A stretch of 39,503 bases of DNA from Deltaproteobacteria bacterium (GCA_015493765.1 WGCQ01000206.1:1-39503), one strand, 5' to 3'; positions 8,704-18,101 are shown, counted from the stretch's first letter. Made by a program: numbers and translations. Notes: generated by a model from the letters alone, not told the origin.

Positions 8704-10812
8704 TTACAATTCGCACGGGTCCACCACGGGCGTCTGGCCCGATGCAAGACCTTTCATGAAGTGCTGGTAGGTGCATGCCGCTGTTGCGCTTTCAAATGCC
8801 GCGAAGTGCCCGTAGTCGCAAAACTGCATTGCGGCCGCGGTGTAATGCCCCTGGATATTCGCCTTGATCGGGGGCTGGGTACCTGTGATGCCGCTCAATT
8901 TCATGCCAGGGGATACCTCACAAGGCGGTGCCACCACAGGGAGACCGGCACCTGCGATCATGGTCTCGGCCACTGACGGCGGGGAATCGATGTCTTTCAT
9001 GCCCTGGGTCATGAATATATCCCTGGGATGGCCGTCCTGGTGCCAGGTTGCAAAGTAATACGGCGTATAGGAATTCGGGTCCGAGACATCGATCACCTGC
9101 TGGGCAATGGTCAATATCGGGTGAAACTGGTCGATCATGTCCTGGGGTATGTTGAATATGATGGATATGGCCTGCTTTGCATCCAGGTCCGTGCCGCCCA
9201 CGCTGATTTTGCGGTCCAGCAATGCATTTGTCAGTCCCGCGCCTGCGCCGGACAACACGCCTCCCACAAAGCGGTCCTCCACACCGAACAACATGGCGCC
9301 TGAAATACCGCCCTGTGAATGGCCCCAGAATAACACCTTGTTTTTATTGAATTTAAAATCCCTGGTGTCCAGGTTGCCTGCCCGAATCATGCGCAAAATG
9401 CTGATTTCATCGGCAATGGACTGGCGCTGGACCGTTCGCCCCGCGGTGGGATTGAACACGTTGAAACTGTACAGGTCCACCTCGTCGGATGACAGGGGCG
9501 GGTCCACGCGTGTGCCGTGCAGGGGTTCGTCTATGCCGATGCACGCGATCCCGTCCTGGGACAACAGTTTGGCCTCGTTGTACGGTCCGGAGCGCAAAAA
9601 CGTGTGGTAATCACCACCAGTGCCGTGCATGATGACTGCGATCGGCAGGTTCGATGAATTCACACCCTTCGGAATAGTCAATGCAAAGCGCATCGTTTCC
9701 ATGTGGTCCACCACCGGACGGCCCTTGGTATCGAATTCGAATCCACCGCCGGTATTTTTGTATGGCGGCTTTCCGTGCAAGAAATACGGGGCCTTGTAAT
9801 GCCCCTCGTAGCGTACGTAATAGTCCGTTGAATTGGATCGCGTAATATCCGTGACCACTGGGGCCGGGCTGCTGTCGATATAATCCCTGATCGCCAGCAA
9901 TTCGGCCCTGGGGTTGGTAATGGTGAATACCGTGCCCACGACCAGGTCATCCGCGGCTATGCCCTTGTCCGCCAGGTAGTTGTGCAGCGGTTGCAGGGCA
10001 TTTACAAACCGCGCAGGGCACGCGGCCTTGCCCTGCAGGCACCGCGAGAACCAGGGATTTACGGACAGGGCATTGCCGGACTGGTCATGCAACGCCTTTG
10101 TGATATACAGGGCATAGGTCTCGTCCTCGTGCAGCACGATACCCCACACCGGTTTTACGGCCAGCGTATGGGCAGGCCAGAACCTGGTCTTGTCCTCCTG
10201 GAATTTCCACAGCATGGGGACTTTTTCACCGTAATGGTGCCCCTTTGACACGTCCACCATGACCACACTCGAGTTATCGGCAGGTATGTAGCCCTTTGGA
10301 AATCCTGAAACATCGATTGGTGCGCTGAAGGTCACGTACACGGTCTGGGCGGGGCTGAATCCGTGGATGTGGTCGGTTATTTCGGCCAGGTAGGCCTCGA
10401 TCAAGGGCTTGGCATCCGGGTTTGGAAACAGGGACAAGTCGATTTTTCCGGAAGCGGGGTCCTTGAGGTAGTCACCGGGATAAGGCAGGCCGCCCCAGTC
10501 CTTGGTGTGCGGGTCGAAAAAGGCATAGGTCCCGGTGGGTGGGGGGAGGGCGGTGTCCGTGGCCGTGTCCGTGTCCGTGTCCGTGTCCGTGTCCGTGTCC
10601 GTGGCCGTGTCCGTGGCGGTATCCGTGGCCGTGGCCGTGTCCGTGGCGGTATCCGTGGCCGTGGCCGTGGCCGTGGCGGTATCCGTGGCCGTGGCCGTGT
10701 CAGTCACAGTGTCGGTGACATTCACGGTGTCGGGCCCTGGCAATGCAAATTCGGTCCCACCGCATCCGCCAAAAATCATCAAAAAGACTACAAAAACAAC
10801 ATATTTCCTCAT
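8704..10812 (-). CDS. Lipoprotein with a Thr-Asp/Thr-Ala linker and an alpha/beta-hydrolase domain
   Basis: Lipobox 'IFGGCGG', long (TD/TA)n repeat, nucleophile elbow 'FWGHSQGGISGAML' (GxSxG-type), 'AVIMHGTGGD'. Confidence 0.8.
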   Translation of the reverse strand: MRKYVVFVVFLMIFGGCGGTEFALPGPDTVNVTDTVTDTATATDTATATATATDTATDTATATDTATDTATDTDTDTDTDTDTATDTALPPPTGTYAFFDPHTKDWGGLPYPGDYLKDPASGKIDLSLFPNPDAKPLIEAYLAEITDHIHGFSPAQTVYVTFSAPIDVSGFPKGYIPADNSSVVMVDVSKGHHYGEKVPMLWKFQEDKTRFWPAHTLAVKPVWGIVLHEDETYALYITKALHDQSGNALSVNPWFSRCLQGKAACPARFVNALQPLHNYLADKGIAADDLVVGTVFTITNPRAELLAIRDYIDSSPAPVVTDITRSNSTDYYVRYEGHYKAPYFLHGKPPYKNTGGGFEFDTKGRPVVDHMETMRFALTIPKGVNSSNLPIAVIMHGTGGDYHTFLRSGPYNEAKLLSQDGIACIGIDEPLHGTRVDPPLSSDEVDLYSFNVFNPTAGRTVQRQSIADEISILRMIRAGNLDTRDFKFNKNKVLFWGHSQGGISGAMLFGVEDRFVGGVLSGAGAGLTNALLDRKISVGGTDLDAKQAISIIFNIPQDMIDQFHPILTIAQQVIDVSDPNSYTPYYFATWHQDGHPRDIFMTQGMKDIDSPPSVAETMIAGAGLPVVAPPCEVSPGMKLSGITGTQPPIKANIQGHYTAAAMQFCDYGHFAAFESATAACTYQHFMKGLASGQTPVVDPCEL
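10552..10720 (-). repeat. Hexanucleotide repeat (ACGGAC/ACGGCC) encoding a (Thr-Asp/Thr-Ala)n linker
   Basis: Tandem gtccgt/ggccgt units on the + strand; minus-strand translation TDTVTDTATATDTA...TDTDTDTDTDTATDTA. Confidence 0.9.
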
Positions 10813-11891
10813 TCTTTACCGTCCTTCTTCAACATGTCAATGGCCTGCATGCCCCTGTTCATATCCGGAAAACGCCTGGCCAGTTCCCTCAATACCTGCA
10901 TGGCCCTTGCCTTCCTGCCCCTGCGCAGGTACATCCGGTAAACCGCGTACAGGGCGTCATCGCACTTCCTGCTGGTCGGGTGCAGTCGAATAAAACGCCT
11001 GTAATCCCGTTCGGCACGAGCCGGATTGTTCATGTACAAATCCCACACCCTGGCCGCCTCCCACAGGGCGGGCCCCTCCATGCCCGTGGCATAACTGCCT
11101 ATCAACAGTGACCTGTCCGTGCCGAATGCCAACTTGTACAGGACCTCGAGCGCGCCCACCGGGTCCCGGGCCTCTACCTGTTTTACCAGTGTGAATGCGG
11201 CCTTTGCGCCAAGTGGTTGCTTGGGGAAATGCGTGGCCAGGGTCAACAGTATGGATTTTCTTTGTCTGCCACTGGCCAGTCCGGCGGCAATGGACAGGAC
11301 CTGCGGTGCCATTTCCGCAGTCGGGTGCAGCCTGTACAGTTTGTGCAGGAACGGCAGCAGGTCAATACCAGCCTTTTTTGCAGCAACGAGCAATTCGAAC
11401 AACGCAGGGTGGGCGGCCGCACTGTTAGGGTAGGCCAAAAGCACCCTTTCGAATACCCGCGTCGCATCGGCAGGGTCCTTAACCAGAAGCCCCAGTTCGA
11501 ACAATCCCCACGCCGCTATATCCCTCTGGGTCCCGCATTGCGTCTTTACCTGTTTCAGCATGTCCATCGCCCGCCTGCCCTGCCCGGCCAGCCTGAAATA
11601 CCTGGCCCTGTACAGCCTCAGCAAACACGCCTGGTGCATTGTCAAGTGCCGTTGTTCAATCGCGTGTATCAACGCATCCGCCCTGTGTGTCCTGCGTGCT
11701 CCAATGGCCTGGTCCAGGTGATAGAGGTCCTGCTCCACCTGTGAAACAGGGTTACAGCCCGAAGCAGCGATCCAAAGGGAAAACACCACCAGCACTACCC
11801 GGATTACCTGACTAAATTCAGGCACTAAAATATTGATTGAATTTCGCCGTAGGCCTTCATCCTGTCTTATGTTTGTGCTAAAATTCACCAC
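10809..11891 (-). CDS. TPR-like repeat lipoprotein
   Basis: Helical repeats and a lipobox-like 'LWIAASGCNPVSQ'. The signal peptide suggests the real start may be GTG at 11795. Overlaps the next gene by 4 nt. Confidence 0.65.
   Translation of the reverse strand: MVNFSTNIRQDEGLRRNSINILVPEFSQVIRVVLVVFSLWIAASGCNPVSQVEQDLYHLDQAIGARRTHRADALIHAIEQRHLTMHQACLLRLYRARYFRLAGQGRRAMDMLKQVKTQCGTQRDIAAWGLFELGLLVKDPADATRVFERVLLAYPNSAAAHPALFELLVAAKKAGIDLLPFLHKLYRLHPTAEMAPQVLSIAAGLASGRQRKSILLTLATHFPKQPLGAKAAFTLVKQVEARDPVGALEVLYKLAFGTDRSLLIGSYATGMEGPALWEAARVWDLYMNNPARAERDYRRFIRLHPTSRKCDDALYAVYRMYLRRGRKARAMQVLRELARRFPDMNRGMQAIDMLKKDGKE
11798..11822 (-). repeat. 22-mer motif copy (cctGAATTTAGTCAGGTAATccGGG)
   Basis: Minus-strand match to GAATTTAGTCAGGTAATTTGGG at 20 of 22 positions. 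Confidence 0.65.
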
Positions 11892-11924
11892 TGGCGACTT
11901 TACCAGATCGTGGAGTGATAATCA

Positions 11925-12821
11925 ATGAGAAAGGAACTTGCAGTGATTCTGATCATCCTGGCTTTCGGGGTGGGCGTCGTGATCGGACGGATATCGTTTC
12001 AACCCAATTCCGGGGCAAAAACGGTACCCGTAAAAACAAAAATCGAAAAGAAAACGGCCAGGGTCGTAAAACCCAAACCCAGGCCGGCCCGACATGTGGC
12101 CAGGCGTATTCAACACAAGCCCGTGGCCAGGCGGCCTGCCTCCAGCCGTTACCGCGCGGACCCTGCTGCCATGAAAAAGACCTTCGGCGTAAAGGTGGCA
12201 ACAGACCCGTCACCCACGGAAGGCACAACCAGGCCACTGGTGCTGGTAATCGAGATGTCGGACTTCCAGTGCCCGGTGTGCAAACGTGCCTATCCCCCAA
12301 TGAAGCAACTGAAAAAGGACTTTCCGACACAGGTGGAACTGGTATTCAAGCAACTGCCCCTGCCCATGCACAGGTATGCACTGCCCGGGGCCGTGGCATC
12401 CATGGCCGCTGCAAGGCAGGGCAAATTCTGGCAGTATGCGGATATCCTGTTTACCAAGTGGGGCCGGTTCGAGGAGCCGATGCTGGAGGGGATTGCCCGC
12501 CAGGTGGGGCTGAACCTGGCACGATTCAGGAAGGACGTGGCTGACCCGCTGCTGAAGGCCAGGGCACAGACCGAGTCCGCTGCGGGCCTGGCAATAGGCG
12601 CCCGCGGAACGCCTTCATTCCTGATAAACGGCAAACTCCAGGTGGGATGGGCATCCTACCAGTCCATCAAGTACGACGTCAATCGTGAAATCAAGGCAGT
12701 CAAGGCCCTGATGGCGCAGGGCAAAACCAGGCACCAGGCCCTAATCGAACGCATTCGTGCCAACAATCCCGATGCTGACCTGCTGTTGAAGTCGATCCTG
12801 ATGAAATATTTTAAATGGTGA
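11925..12821 (+). CDS. DsbA-family thioredoxin-fold protein with an N-terminal membrane anchor
   Basis: N-terminal TM 'LAVILIILAFGVGVVIG'; active site 'SDFQCPVCKRAYP'; 'GTPSFLINGK' cis-Pro loop typical of DsbA/thioredoxin proteins. Confidence 0.85.
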   Translation: MRKELAVILIILAFGVGVVIGRISFQPNSGAKTVPVKTKIEKKTARVVKPKPRPARHVARRIQHKPVARRPASSRYRADPAAMKKTFGVKVATDPSPTEGTTRPLVLVIEMSDFQCPVCKRAYPPMKQLKKDFPTQVELVFKQLPLPMHRYALPGAVASMAAARQGKFWQYADILFTKWGRFEEPMLEGIARQVGLNLARFRKDVADPLLKARAQTESAAGLAIGARGTPSFLINGKLQVGWASYQSIKYDVNREIKAVKALMAQGKTRHQALIERIRANNPDADLLLKSILMKYFKW

Positions 12822-12911
12822 CAGGACATCAAGGCACCTGGTGGTGACAAAGTTCGTGGAACTCAGGCCTGCCATAGGGTGTTGAAAAAGTCATTGTATT
12901 AGGCTCTTCCG

Positions 12912-12934
12912 GAATTAGCCTGGGTAATTTGGGG
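12912..12934 (+). repeat. 22-mer motif copy (GAATTAGCCTGGGTAATTTGGGG)
   Basis: Diverged copy lying 14 nt upstream of TTGACG at 12949. Confidence 0.55.
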
Positions 12935-12948
12935 ATACCCCCCGGGTC

Positions 12949-12977
12949 TTGACGTGGTCGATACGTCATCATACAAT
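12949..12977 (+). promoter_or_regulatory. Putative sigma70-type promoter (TTGACG-N17-TACAAT)
   Basis: TTGACG 12949-12954, 17-nt spacer, TACAAT 12972-12977; gene GTG at 12984. Confidence 0.55.
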
Positions 12978-12983
12978 GGACCT

Positions 12984-13553
12984 GTGAAAACGAAATCCTT
13001 ACTTGTGCTGTTTGTTGCATTTATTGCATGTTCTTCCGGCGGTACCGGTCCGGTACAGACTGTTCAACGCTTTTTTGACTGCATGGACCACCACGACATA
13101 AAATGCCTGTGGCGGATGTCCGGGCCCAAGACCAGGAAGGTATTTACCAGGCTGGCCGTGCGACTGGAGCATGCCAGGGATATTGTATTTCATAAAATCC
13201 CGGCAAAATACAGGCAACGGTATGTAAAGTCCCTGTTATTGGACAAGTTTTCATCGAAAATAACACCAGAGGATTGCATGACCGTACTGTTAAAGAAAAA
13301 CCTGCTGGCCCCAGCCATAGCCAAAAAGGACATGGTGGTCAATAAAATCGACAAGAACAGTTCCAGTGTTTACCTGCCTGGAAACACAACAGTGATCCTG
13401 GTCCGTCGCAAGGACAGGCTTACGCTGGAGGTCCTGGGTGATACACTGGTTAATTTGCCCATTTACCACACCTTGCAGCACAACATGGATGTGCTGGACA
13501 AGGACGCCGCCCTGTTTGCAAGGATACAAAAAACACACAAAAACAAGCAATGA
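12984..13553 (+). CDS. Small lipoprotein of unknown function
   Basis: VKTKSLLVLFVAFIACSSGG lipobox; GTG start at 12984 (ORF track starts at 12954). Confidence 0.65.
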   Translation: MKTKSLLVLFVAFIACSSGGTGPVQTVQRFFDCMDHHDIKCLWRMSGPKTRKVFTRLAVRLEHARDIVFHKIPAKYRQRYVKSLLLDKFSSKITPEDCMTVLLKKNLLAPAIAKKDMVVNKIDKNSSSVYLPGNTTVILVRRKDRLTLEVLGDTLVNLPIYHTLQHNMDVLDKDAALFARIQKTHKNKQ

Positions 13554-13644
13554 CCCGTTATCCCAAAATTTGTCCGCTAATTTAGGATTTTACAATTCCG
13601 CTGGTTTTATGTAGATTTTATATGGCCACATTCAGGGAGGACAC

Positions 13645-16245
13645 ATGAGATATGTTTTTACAGGCCTTTTAGCCCTGTTGTTGACGGCAGGGTGTTCGGG
13701 TTCTGCCAGTAAAACGGATACATCGGGTGGTTTCGATGCTGTTGAGGTCCAGGATACAGGAACCGATACCGCCGAAGTGTCCGATGCAAGGCATGATGCG
13801 GGCGATGTCTTGCAAGACATCGGAACGGGCGACGTGGGCCAGGATATGACCAATGCTGACACAGGGACGGACGCCGTGGATACGGGCGACGTGGCACAGG
13901 GCACAGCCGATGCCGACGCAATCGCAGACGCCGTGGATACGGGCGATGTCGTACAGGACCCGGGGACCGGCGATGTTGCCGTTAACCCGGATGCCTGGGA
14001 CTGGGAACTGCCCGATGCAAAGGCCGTGTACGTGAATACGCAGCAACCGCAACCCCTGGTGGACACGCCGTACCAAATCGACACACCCCTGTTCTATCCA
14101 ATCGATGGACCGGGTGCTGCGCAGAACGTGTTGTGTCTGGCCGAGGTGGATGGCTCGGTTTATGCCGGTACAGGTGACGGCGTGTACGTCCTGACCGGCA
14201 AAAAATGGGTAAAATCAGGGGACGATACGCAGGCTGTCAGCGCGATTGTAAAAAATCCCTTTGGTAAGGGAATCTGCACCGCTTCTGATAACCAGGTTAG
14301 TTGTGCAGACGGGGACAAGACGTTCAGCCTTGCGCAGGATGAAACTGTGTCAAGTATGGCCGCATCGAATTCGCAGGTATGGGTGGTCGGTACAAACGGT
14401 CTTTACAGGTGGGACGGCGGACAGCCTGGTGTGGTCAGCGGACTTAAGGGACAGCCCAGGGCCGTGGCAATACTGGGCGATGGCCACGTGATTGTGGTTA
14501 CGGACCGGGGCGTGCAGGTCAACGTGGATGCACAATGGGTGGCCGTCGATGCATCAAAATTGCCGGATTCGGACTGTAGCAGCGTGTCAACTGACGGGCA
14601 GAACGTGGTGATAGGTTGCAAAACAGGCATTGCCAGGGGACGTATCACAGTGTCCCAGGGCAAGGTCAGCCTGGACGAGTGGAAGACCTACAAGGCCGGG
14701 ATCGGTGGGCTGGCCAGTGACGCAATCAGGGCTGTGTCGATCCACGGGGATACGATTACCCTGGCCTACGGCTTCGGTGGCGGCGCCATTACCGGCGATA
14801 TGGCGCACCAGGACTACTACGTATCCCTGCGTTGGCTGCCATCGAACCATGTACAGGCCGTTTTGAGCGCATCGGATAACAGGCGTTATTACGCAACGGA
14901 CAAGGGGATCAGCATTATTTACCTGGCTACCAGGACCATTGCGCAAAAGGCCGAGTGGACACACAAGGACCTGGATGAACACTTCTGGCGGATGGACGGA
15001 TTCGTGTCACCCGAAATGTACGTACATGACGATGGCACAATGCACCTTACGGACTCTGACAACGACGGACTGTGGACCCAGATGATGATTGGCGCATTTT
15101 GTTATGCCTACGCCGTTACAAAGGACCCGAAATACAAGCAGGAGGCACGCAAGGCCATACACACCATGTTTTTACAGGTTGACATACCGGCAATTTCTTT
15201 CAAGGCCAGGGGGATGAAGCGTGGTTTCGTGGCGCGCAGCCTGTGCAGGGACGACGAGGAGTGCTTTGCGGACAAGAAAGGTCAATCAAACTGGCACCTG
15301 GTAACCTACAAGGGACATCAGTACTACTGGAAGGACGACACATCGTCGGACGAAATCGACGGGCATTTCTTCGGCTATCCCTTGTATTACGACCTGTGTG
15401 CGGACACGGCCCAGGAAAAGGCCGAGGTGGCTGATCATGCACTGGCTATTGCATCCTACATACTGGACAACGGTTTTCGGCTGATTGACCTGGACGGCAA
15501 GGAAACAAAATGGGGACACTGGCAACCTGACCGACTGGCCTGCGCAATCGACGGGCTCAGCAAATGCATACATGACGGCTATTCCCTGGATTGGTGCGTC
15601 AGCTCTGCGCATGGCGGCGGCTGGCTGAATTCGCTGGAGATCCTGGGCACGATGCTGGCCGCGTATCACATGAGCGGTGACCCCAAGTATTTCAATGCAT
15701 TCAAAGACCTGGTATTGAAATACCGGTACTGGAAACTGGCCATGGGCACTGACGATACGTGGACCGTAACCAGGCCGGCAGTAGAAAACCATTCCGACCA
15801 CGAACTGGCGATCCTTGCCTACCATACGTTGCTGCGCTATGACCCCGATCCTGCTCGCCGGCAGTGGTGGCTGAAGTCGCTGCGTTGGTTCTATGAACAC
15901 GAGAAGCCCGAACACAACCCCTTGTGGGCGGGTATATTTGCGATGTTTGCCCCCGGAGAGGCCGACCAGGCACACGCGGTCCAGAGTCTTCGCGAAATGC
16001 CTGTCCGGGACAGGCGCGAGGTCCTGGTGGATAACTCGCACCGCAAGGATGCAAAGTACATCGGCATTGACAGGGGTAAGGACAAGCAGATCGACCGGGT
16101 ATATCCGTTTGATGAAATCAGGACGATGTGGTGGAACGGTAATCCCTATGAAATGATAGGCGGCGGCAATGCACATGAGGTCAGGGGACCCATGGCCTTT
16201 CTGCTGGCCTATTGGAGCCTGAGGTATTCCGGAATACTCAAATGA
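13645..16245 (+). CDS. Large lipoprotein: Asp/Thr-rich linker, beta-propeller-like repeats, C-terminal (alpha/alpha)-toroid-like domain
   Basis: Lipobox 'LLTAGCSGS'; D/T/G-rich linker; repeats such as 'VVGTNGLYRWDGGQP', 'VIVVTDRGVQVNVDAQWVAVD', 'RYYATDKGISIIY'; helical C-terminus 'MMIGAFCYAYAVTKDPKYKQEARKAIHTM...'. Confidence 0.75.
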   Translation: MRYVFTGLLALLLTAGCSGSASKTDTSGGFDAVEVQDTGTDTAEVSDARHDAGDVLQDIGTGDVGQDMTNADTGTDAVDTGDVAQGTADADAIADAVDTGDVVQDPGTGDVAVNPDAWDWELPDAKAVYVNTQQPQPLVDTPYQIDTPLFYPIDGPGAAQNVLCLAEVDGSVYAGTGDGVYVLTGKKWVKSGDDTQAVSAIVKNPFGKGICTASDNQVSCADGDKTFSLAQDETVSSMAASNSQVWVVGTNGLYRWDGGQPGVVSGLKGQPRAVAILGDGHVIVVTDRGVQVNVDAQWVAVDASKLPDSDCSSVSTDGQNVVIGCKTGIARGRITVSQGKVSLDEWKTYKAGIGGLASDAIRAVSIHGDTITLAYGFGGGAITGDMAHQDYYVSLRWLPSNHVQAVLSASDNRRYYATDKGISIIYLATRTIAQKAEWTHKDLDEHFWRMDGFVSPEMYVHDDGTMHLTDSDNDGLWTQMMIGAFCYAYAVTKDPKYKQEARKAIHTMFLQVDIPAISFKARGMKRGFVARSLCRDDEECFADKKGQSNWHLVTYKGHQYYWKDDTSSDEIDGHFFGYPLYYDLCADTAQEKAEVADHALAIASYILDNGFRLIDLDGKETKWGHWQPDRLACAIDGLSKCIHDGYSLDWCVSSAHGGGWLNSLEILGTMLAAYHMSGDPKYFNAFKDLVLKYRYWKLAMGTDDTWTVTRPAVENHSDHELAILAYHTLLRYDPDPARRQWWLKSLRWFYEHEKPEHNPLWAGIFAMFAPGEADQAHAVQSLREMPVRDRREVLVDNSHRKDAKYIGIDRGKDKQIDRVYPFDEIRTMWWNGNPYEMIGGGNAHEVRGPMAFLLAYWSLRYSGILK

Positions 16246-16289
16246 TTCCGGATGGCTCAACCGTGATTTTTTCGAAAACCGATTTTTTG

Positions 16290-16444
16290 AAACCCTGGCC
16301 GTTGCCCGAGTCCGTGACCGTGACCGCTGACCGAGTCCGAGACCGAGACCGAGTCCGTGACCGTGACCGCTGACCGTGTGGAGCGCAGGCCGCACGGAGG
16401 GTTTGTAAACTCCGCCCTGGGATCGCCGGCTTCCAGCCGGCATT
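16290..16444. repeat. Composite repeat: NNCCGT hexamers followed by 'GWKPAIPG' block copy B (16378-16444)
   Basis: gtggagcgcaggccgcacggagggtttgtaaactccgccctgggatcgccggcttccagccggcatt, preceded by gagtccgtgaccgtgaccgctgaccg repeats; mirrors 1632-1953. Confidence 0.8.
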
Positions 16445-16565
16445 GAAAAAATTGTTATTACCCAACGCACAACCCATTGTGTGCTGTAACGCTCTGAATT
16501 TACACAATATTCGTAGAGACAGGTTCGTGATCCGGCCAATCACCAAACCAACTGCCACGCGGATA

Positions 16566-18101
16566 TTACAGCCACATATCGGTTTTTTTCTTCTTTCTGA
16601 GCGTGTTTTTTCTGTTTTTCGGCTTGCGACCGTGTGTTTTTATGATTTTATTCAGGATTGCGGGCCTGCGACCGGACATGGATATGCCCAGGGCCTCCCG
16701 CCGTACGGTCGGGGCAGGCACATCCACGTGCTGTACGGCCCCGGCCACGTGCCTTTGACTGGCGTTTTTTTCGGAATGATGCGAATTGAACATAAAAAAA
16801 GCCCCGGCCATGGCCAGCAATAACACCAAGCCGGCCAGCCACCACGTCTTGTGTCCGCGGCCCGGGGTGAAATCCGCCGATTCCAGGTAAGGGAGTTCCT
16901 CATCCGGACTTGTCGCGGGTTTTACAGGACTTGGTGGTTGCGTCGGTTGTGCCGCGGGGGGCGGCGTGGTATGGACCTTGATTGCCTCGATGGGCTTGGA
17001 TGAACTGTAACTCGAATGCGGGCTGAGCCCCGCAGGCGCGGTATTCGTATCCAGTGAAACCATTACCTCTCGCAACGCGGCCAGCATGCTCATGGCATCC
17101 GGAAACCGCGCATCCGGGTCCATGGCCATGGCCTTTGCCAGGAACGAACGCAGGCCTTGTGGTAGCAAGGCTGCCTCGGGCAGGGCAAGAGGGTCATACT
17201 CAGCATCGACCTTCTTCCAGATGATCTCCTTGTGGTTCTGGCCTGTGAACGGTCTTTTCCCGGTGAACACCTCGAACAGCATCACCCCCACGGCATACAG
17301 GTCCGTTTTTGGGGTCACCACCTGGCCCCGCTGTGCAAAGTATGTCTGTTCCGGTGCCATGTAATGGGGGCTGCCCAGGATACTCCCTGCCTGGGACAGT
17401 TCGACATTGAATCCTTCCATGGCCTCCATGGCCTTTGCCAGCCCGAAGTCCAGGATCTTCACAAGGACCTGGTTGTCCTCCAACGGCAGCACCATGATGT
17501 TTTCAGGCTTGATATCCCGGTGTATCAGGCCTGTTTTGTGTGCCGCGTTCAACCCCTTCAGCACCTGCGAGAATATGGATTCCACGTCCTGCAGGGTAAT
17601 TCCCGTCTGCGAGTTTCCCTTTTCATTGAACCATTGCCGCAACGATATACCGTTATTCAGCAACTCCATCACGATAAAGGGCGAATCGCGGCCGTCGAGC
17701 ACCACGAAATCAAAGTCGTACAGGCGCACAACATTGGGATGGTCGATCATGGCCATGGCCTTGGCCTCGCGGAAAAAACGCTTTTTCAATTCCTCGTTCG
17801 CCTTTACAGTGGTCAACAGTTTTACGGCCACTTCCCGCATGATCGGCCTTTGCAAGGCAATATAGACGGCGCCCATGCCCCCTTCGCCGATCCTGCGTAC
17901 AAGCAGGTATTTGCCCACAAGGACCAGGCCTATCCGTTGATCCAGAAAACGGCTTTTTTCGTCCTCATTTTGTGGCAGGAATGCCATTGGAATCAGGTGG
18001 TAACCGTTCGCGCTGCAACCGCGGTCAGGGCAAGGGACAAAGAAATCTTCCCCCTCTTGCATGCAATGCGGGCAAAACCCCTTGTTATCCTGACTGCTCA
18101 C
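16566..18101 (-). CDS. Serine/threonine protein kinase with N-terminal Cys-rich (zinc-ribbon-like) segment and C-terminal TM helix
   Basis: 'VAVKLLTT', 'LIHRDIKPENIMVL', 'ILDFGLAKA', 'YMAPEQ', 'DLYAVGVMLFEVFTGKRPF'; N-terminal 'CPHCMQEGEDFFVPCPDRGC'; TM 'WWLAGLVLLLAMAGAFFMF'. Confidence 0.95.
   Translation of the reverse strand: MSSQDNKGFCPHCMQEGEDFFVPCPDRGCSANGYHLIPMAFLPQNEDEKSRFLDQRIGLVLVGKYLLVRRIGEGGMGAVYIALQRPIMREVAVKLLTTVKANEELKKRFFREAKAMAMIDHPNVVRLYDFDFVVLDGRDSPFIVMELLNNGISLRQWFNEKGNSQTGITLQDVESIFSQVLKGLNAAHKTGLIHRDIKPENIMVLPLEDNQVLVKILDFGLAKAMEAMEGFNVELSQAGSILGSPHYMAPEQTYFAQRGQVVTPKTDLYAVGVMLFEVFTGKRPFTGQNHKEIIWKKVDAEYDPLALPEAALLPQGLRSFLAKAMAMDPDARFPDAMSMLAALREVMVSLDTNTAPAGLSPHSSYSSSKPIEAIKVHTTPPPAAQPTQPPSPVKPATSPDEELPYLESADFTPGRGHKTWWLAGLVLLLAMAGAFFMFNSHHSEKNASQRHVAGAVQHVDVPAPTVRREALGISMSGRRPAILNKIIKTHGRKPKNRKNTLRKKKKTDMWL

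Noticed and set aside
10363-10993. Plus-strand ORFs with VRVRVRGR / VSVSVSVA repeats
   Set aside because: They are the reverse strand of the hexamer repeat encoding the Thr-Asp/Thr-Ala linker. A 6-bp repeat keeps all frames open, and the minus-strand lipoprotein is clearly the real gene.
8683-13612. Similarity of AAATCCGCTGGGTTTATA (about 8683) and ATTCCGCTGGTTTTATG (about 13596) as a shared promoter motif
   Set aside because: Only a ~10-bp core matches and it is AT-rich promoter sequence; insufficient to call.
13873-13960. Repeated GACGCCGTGGATACGGGCGA units considered as a CRISPR-like or regulatory array
   Set aside because: They lie in frame within the Asp/Thr-rich lipoprotein linker and are too few and spacer-less for CRISPR.
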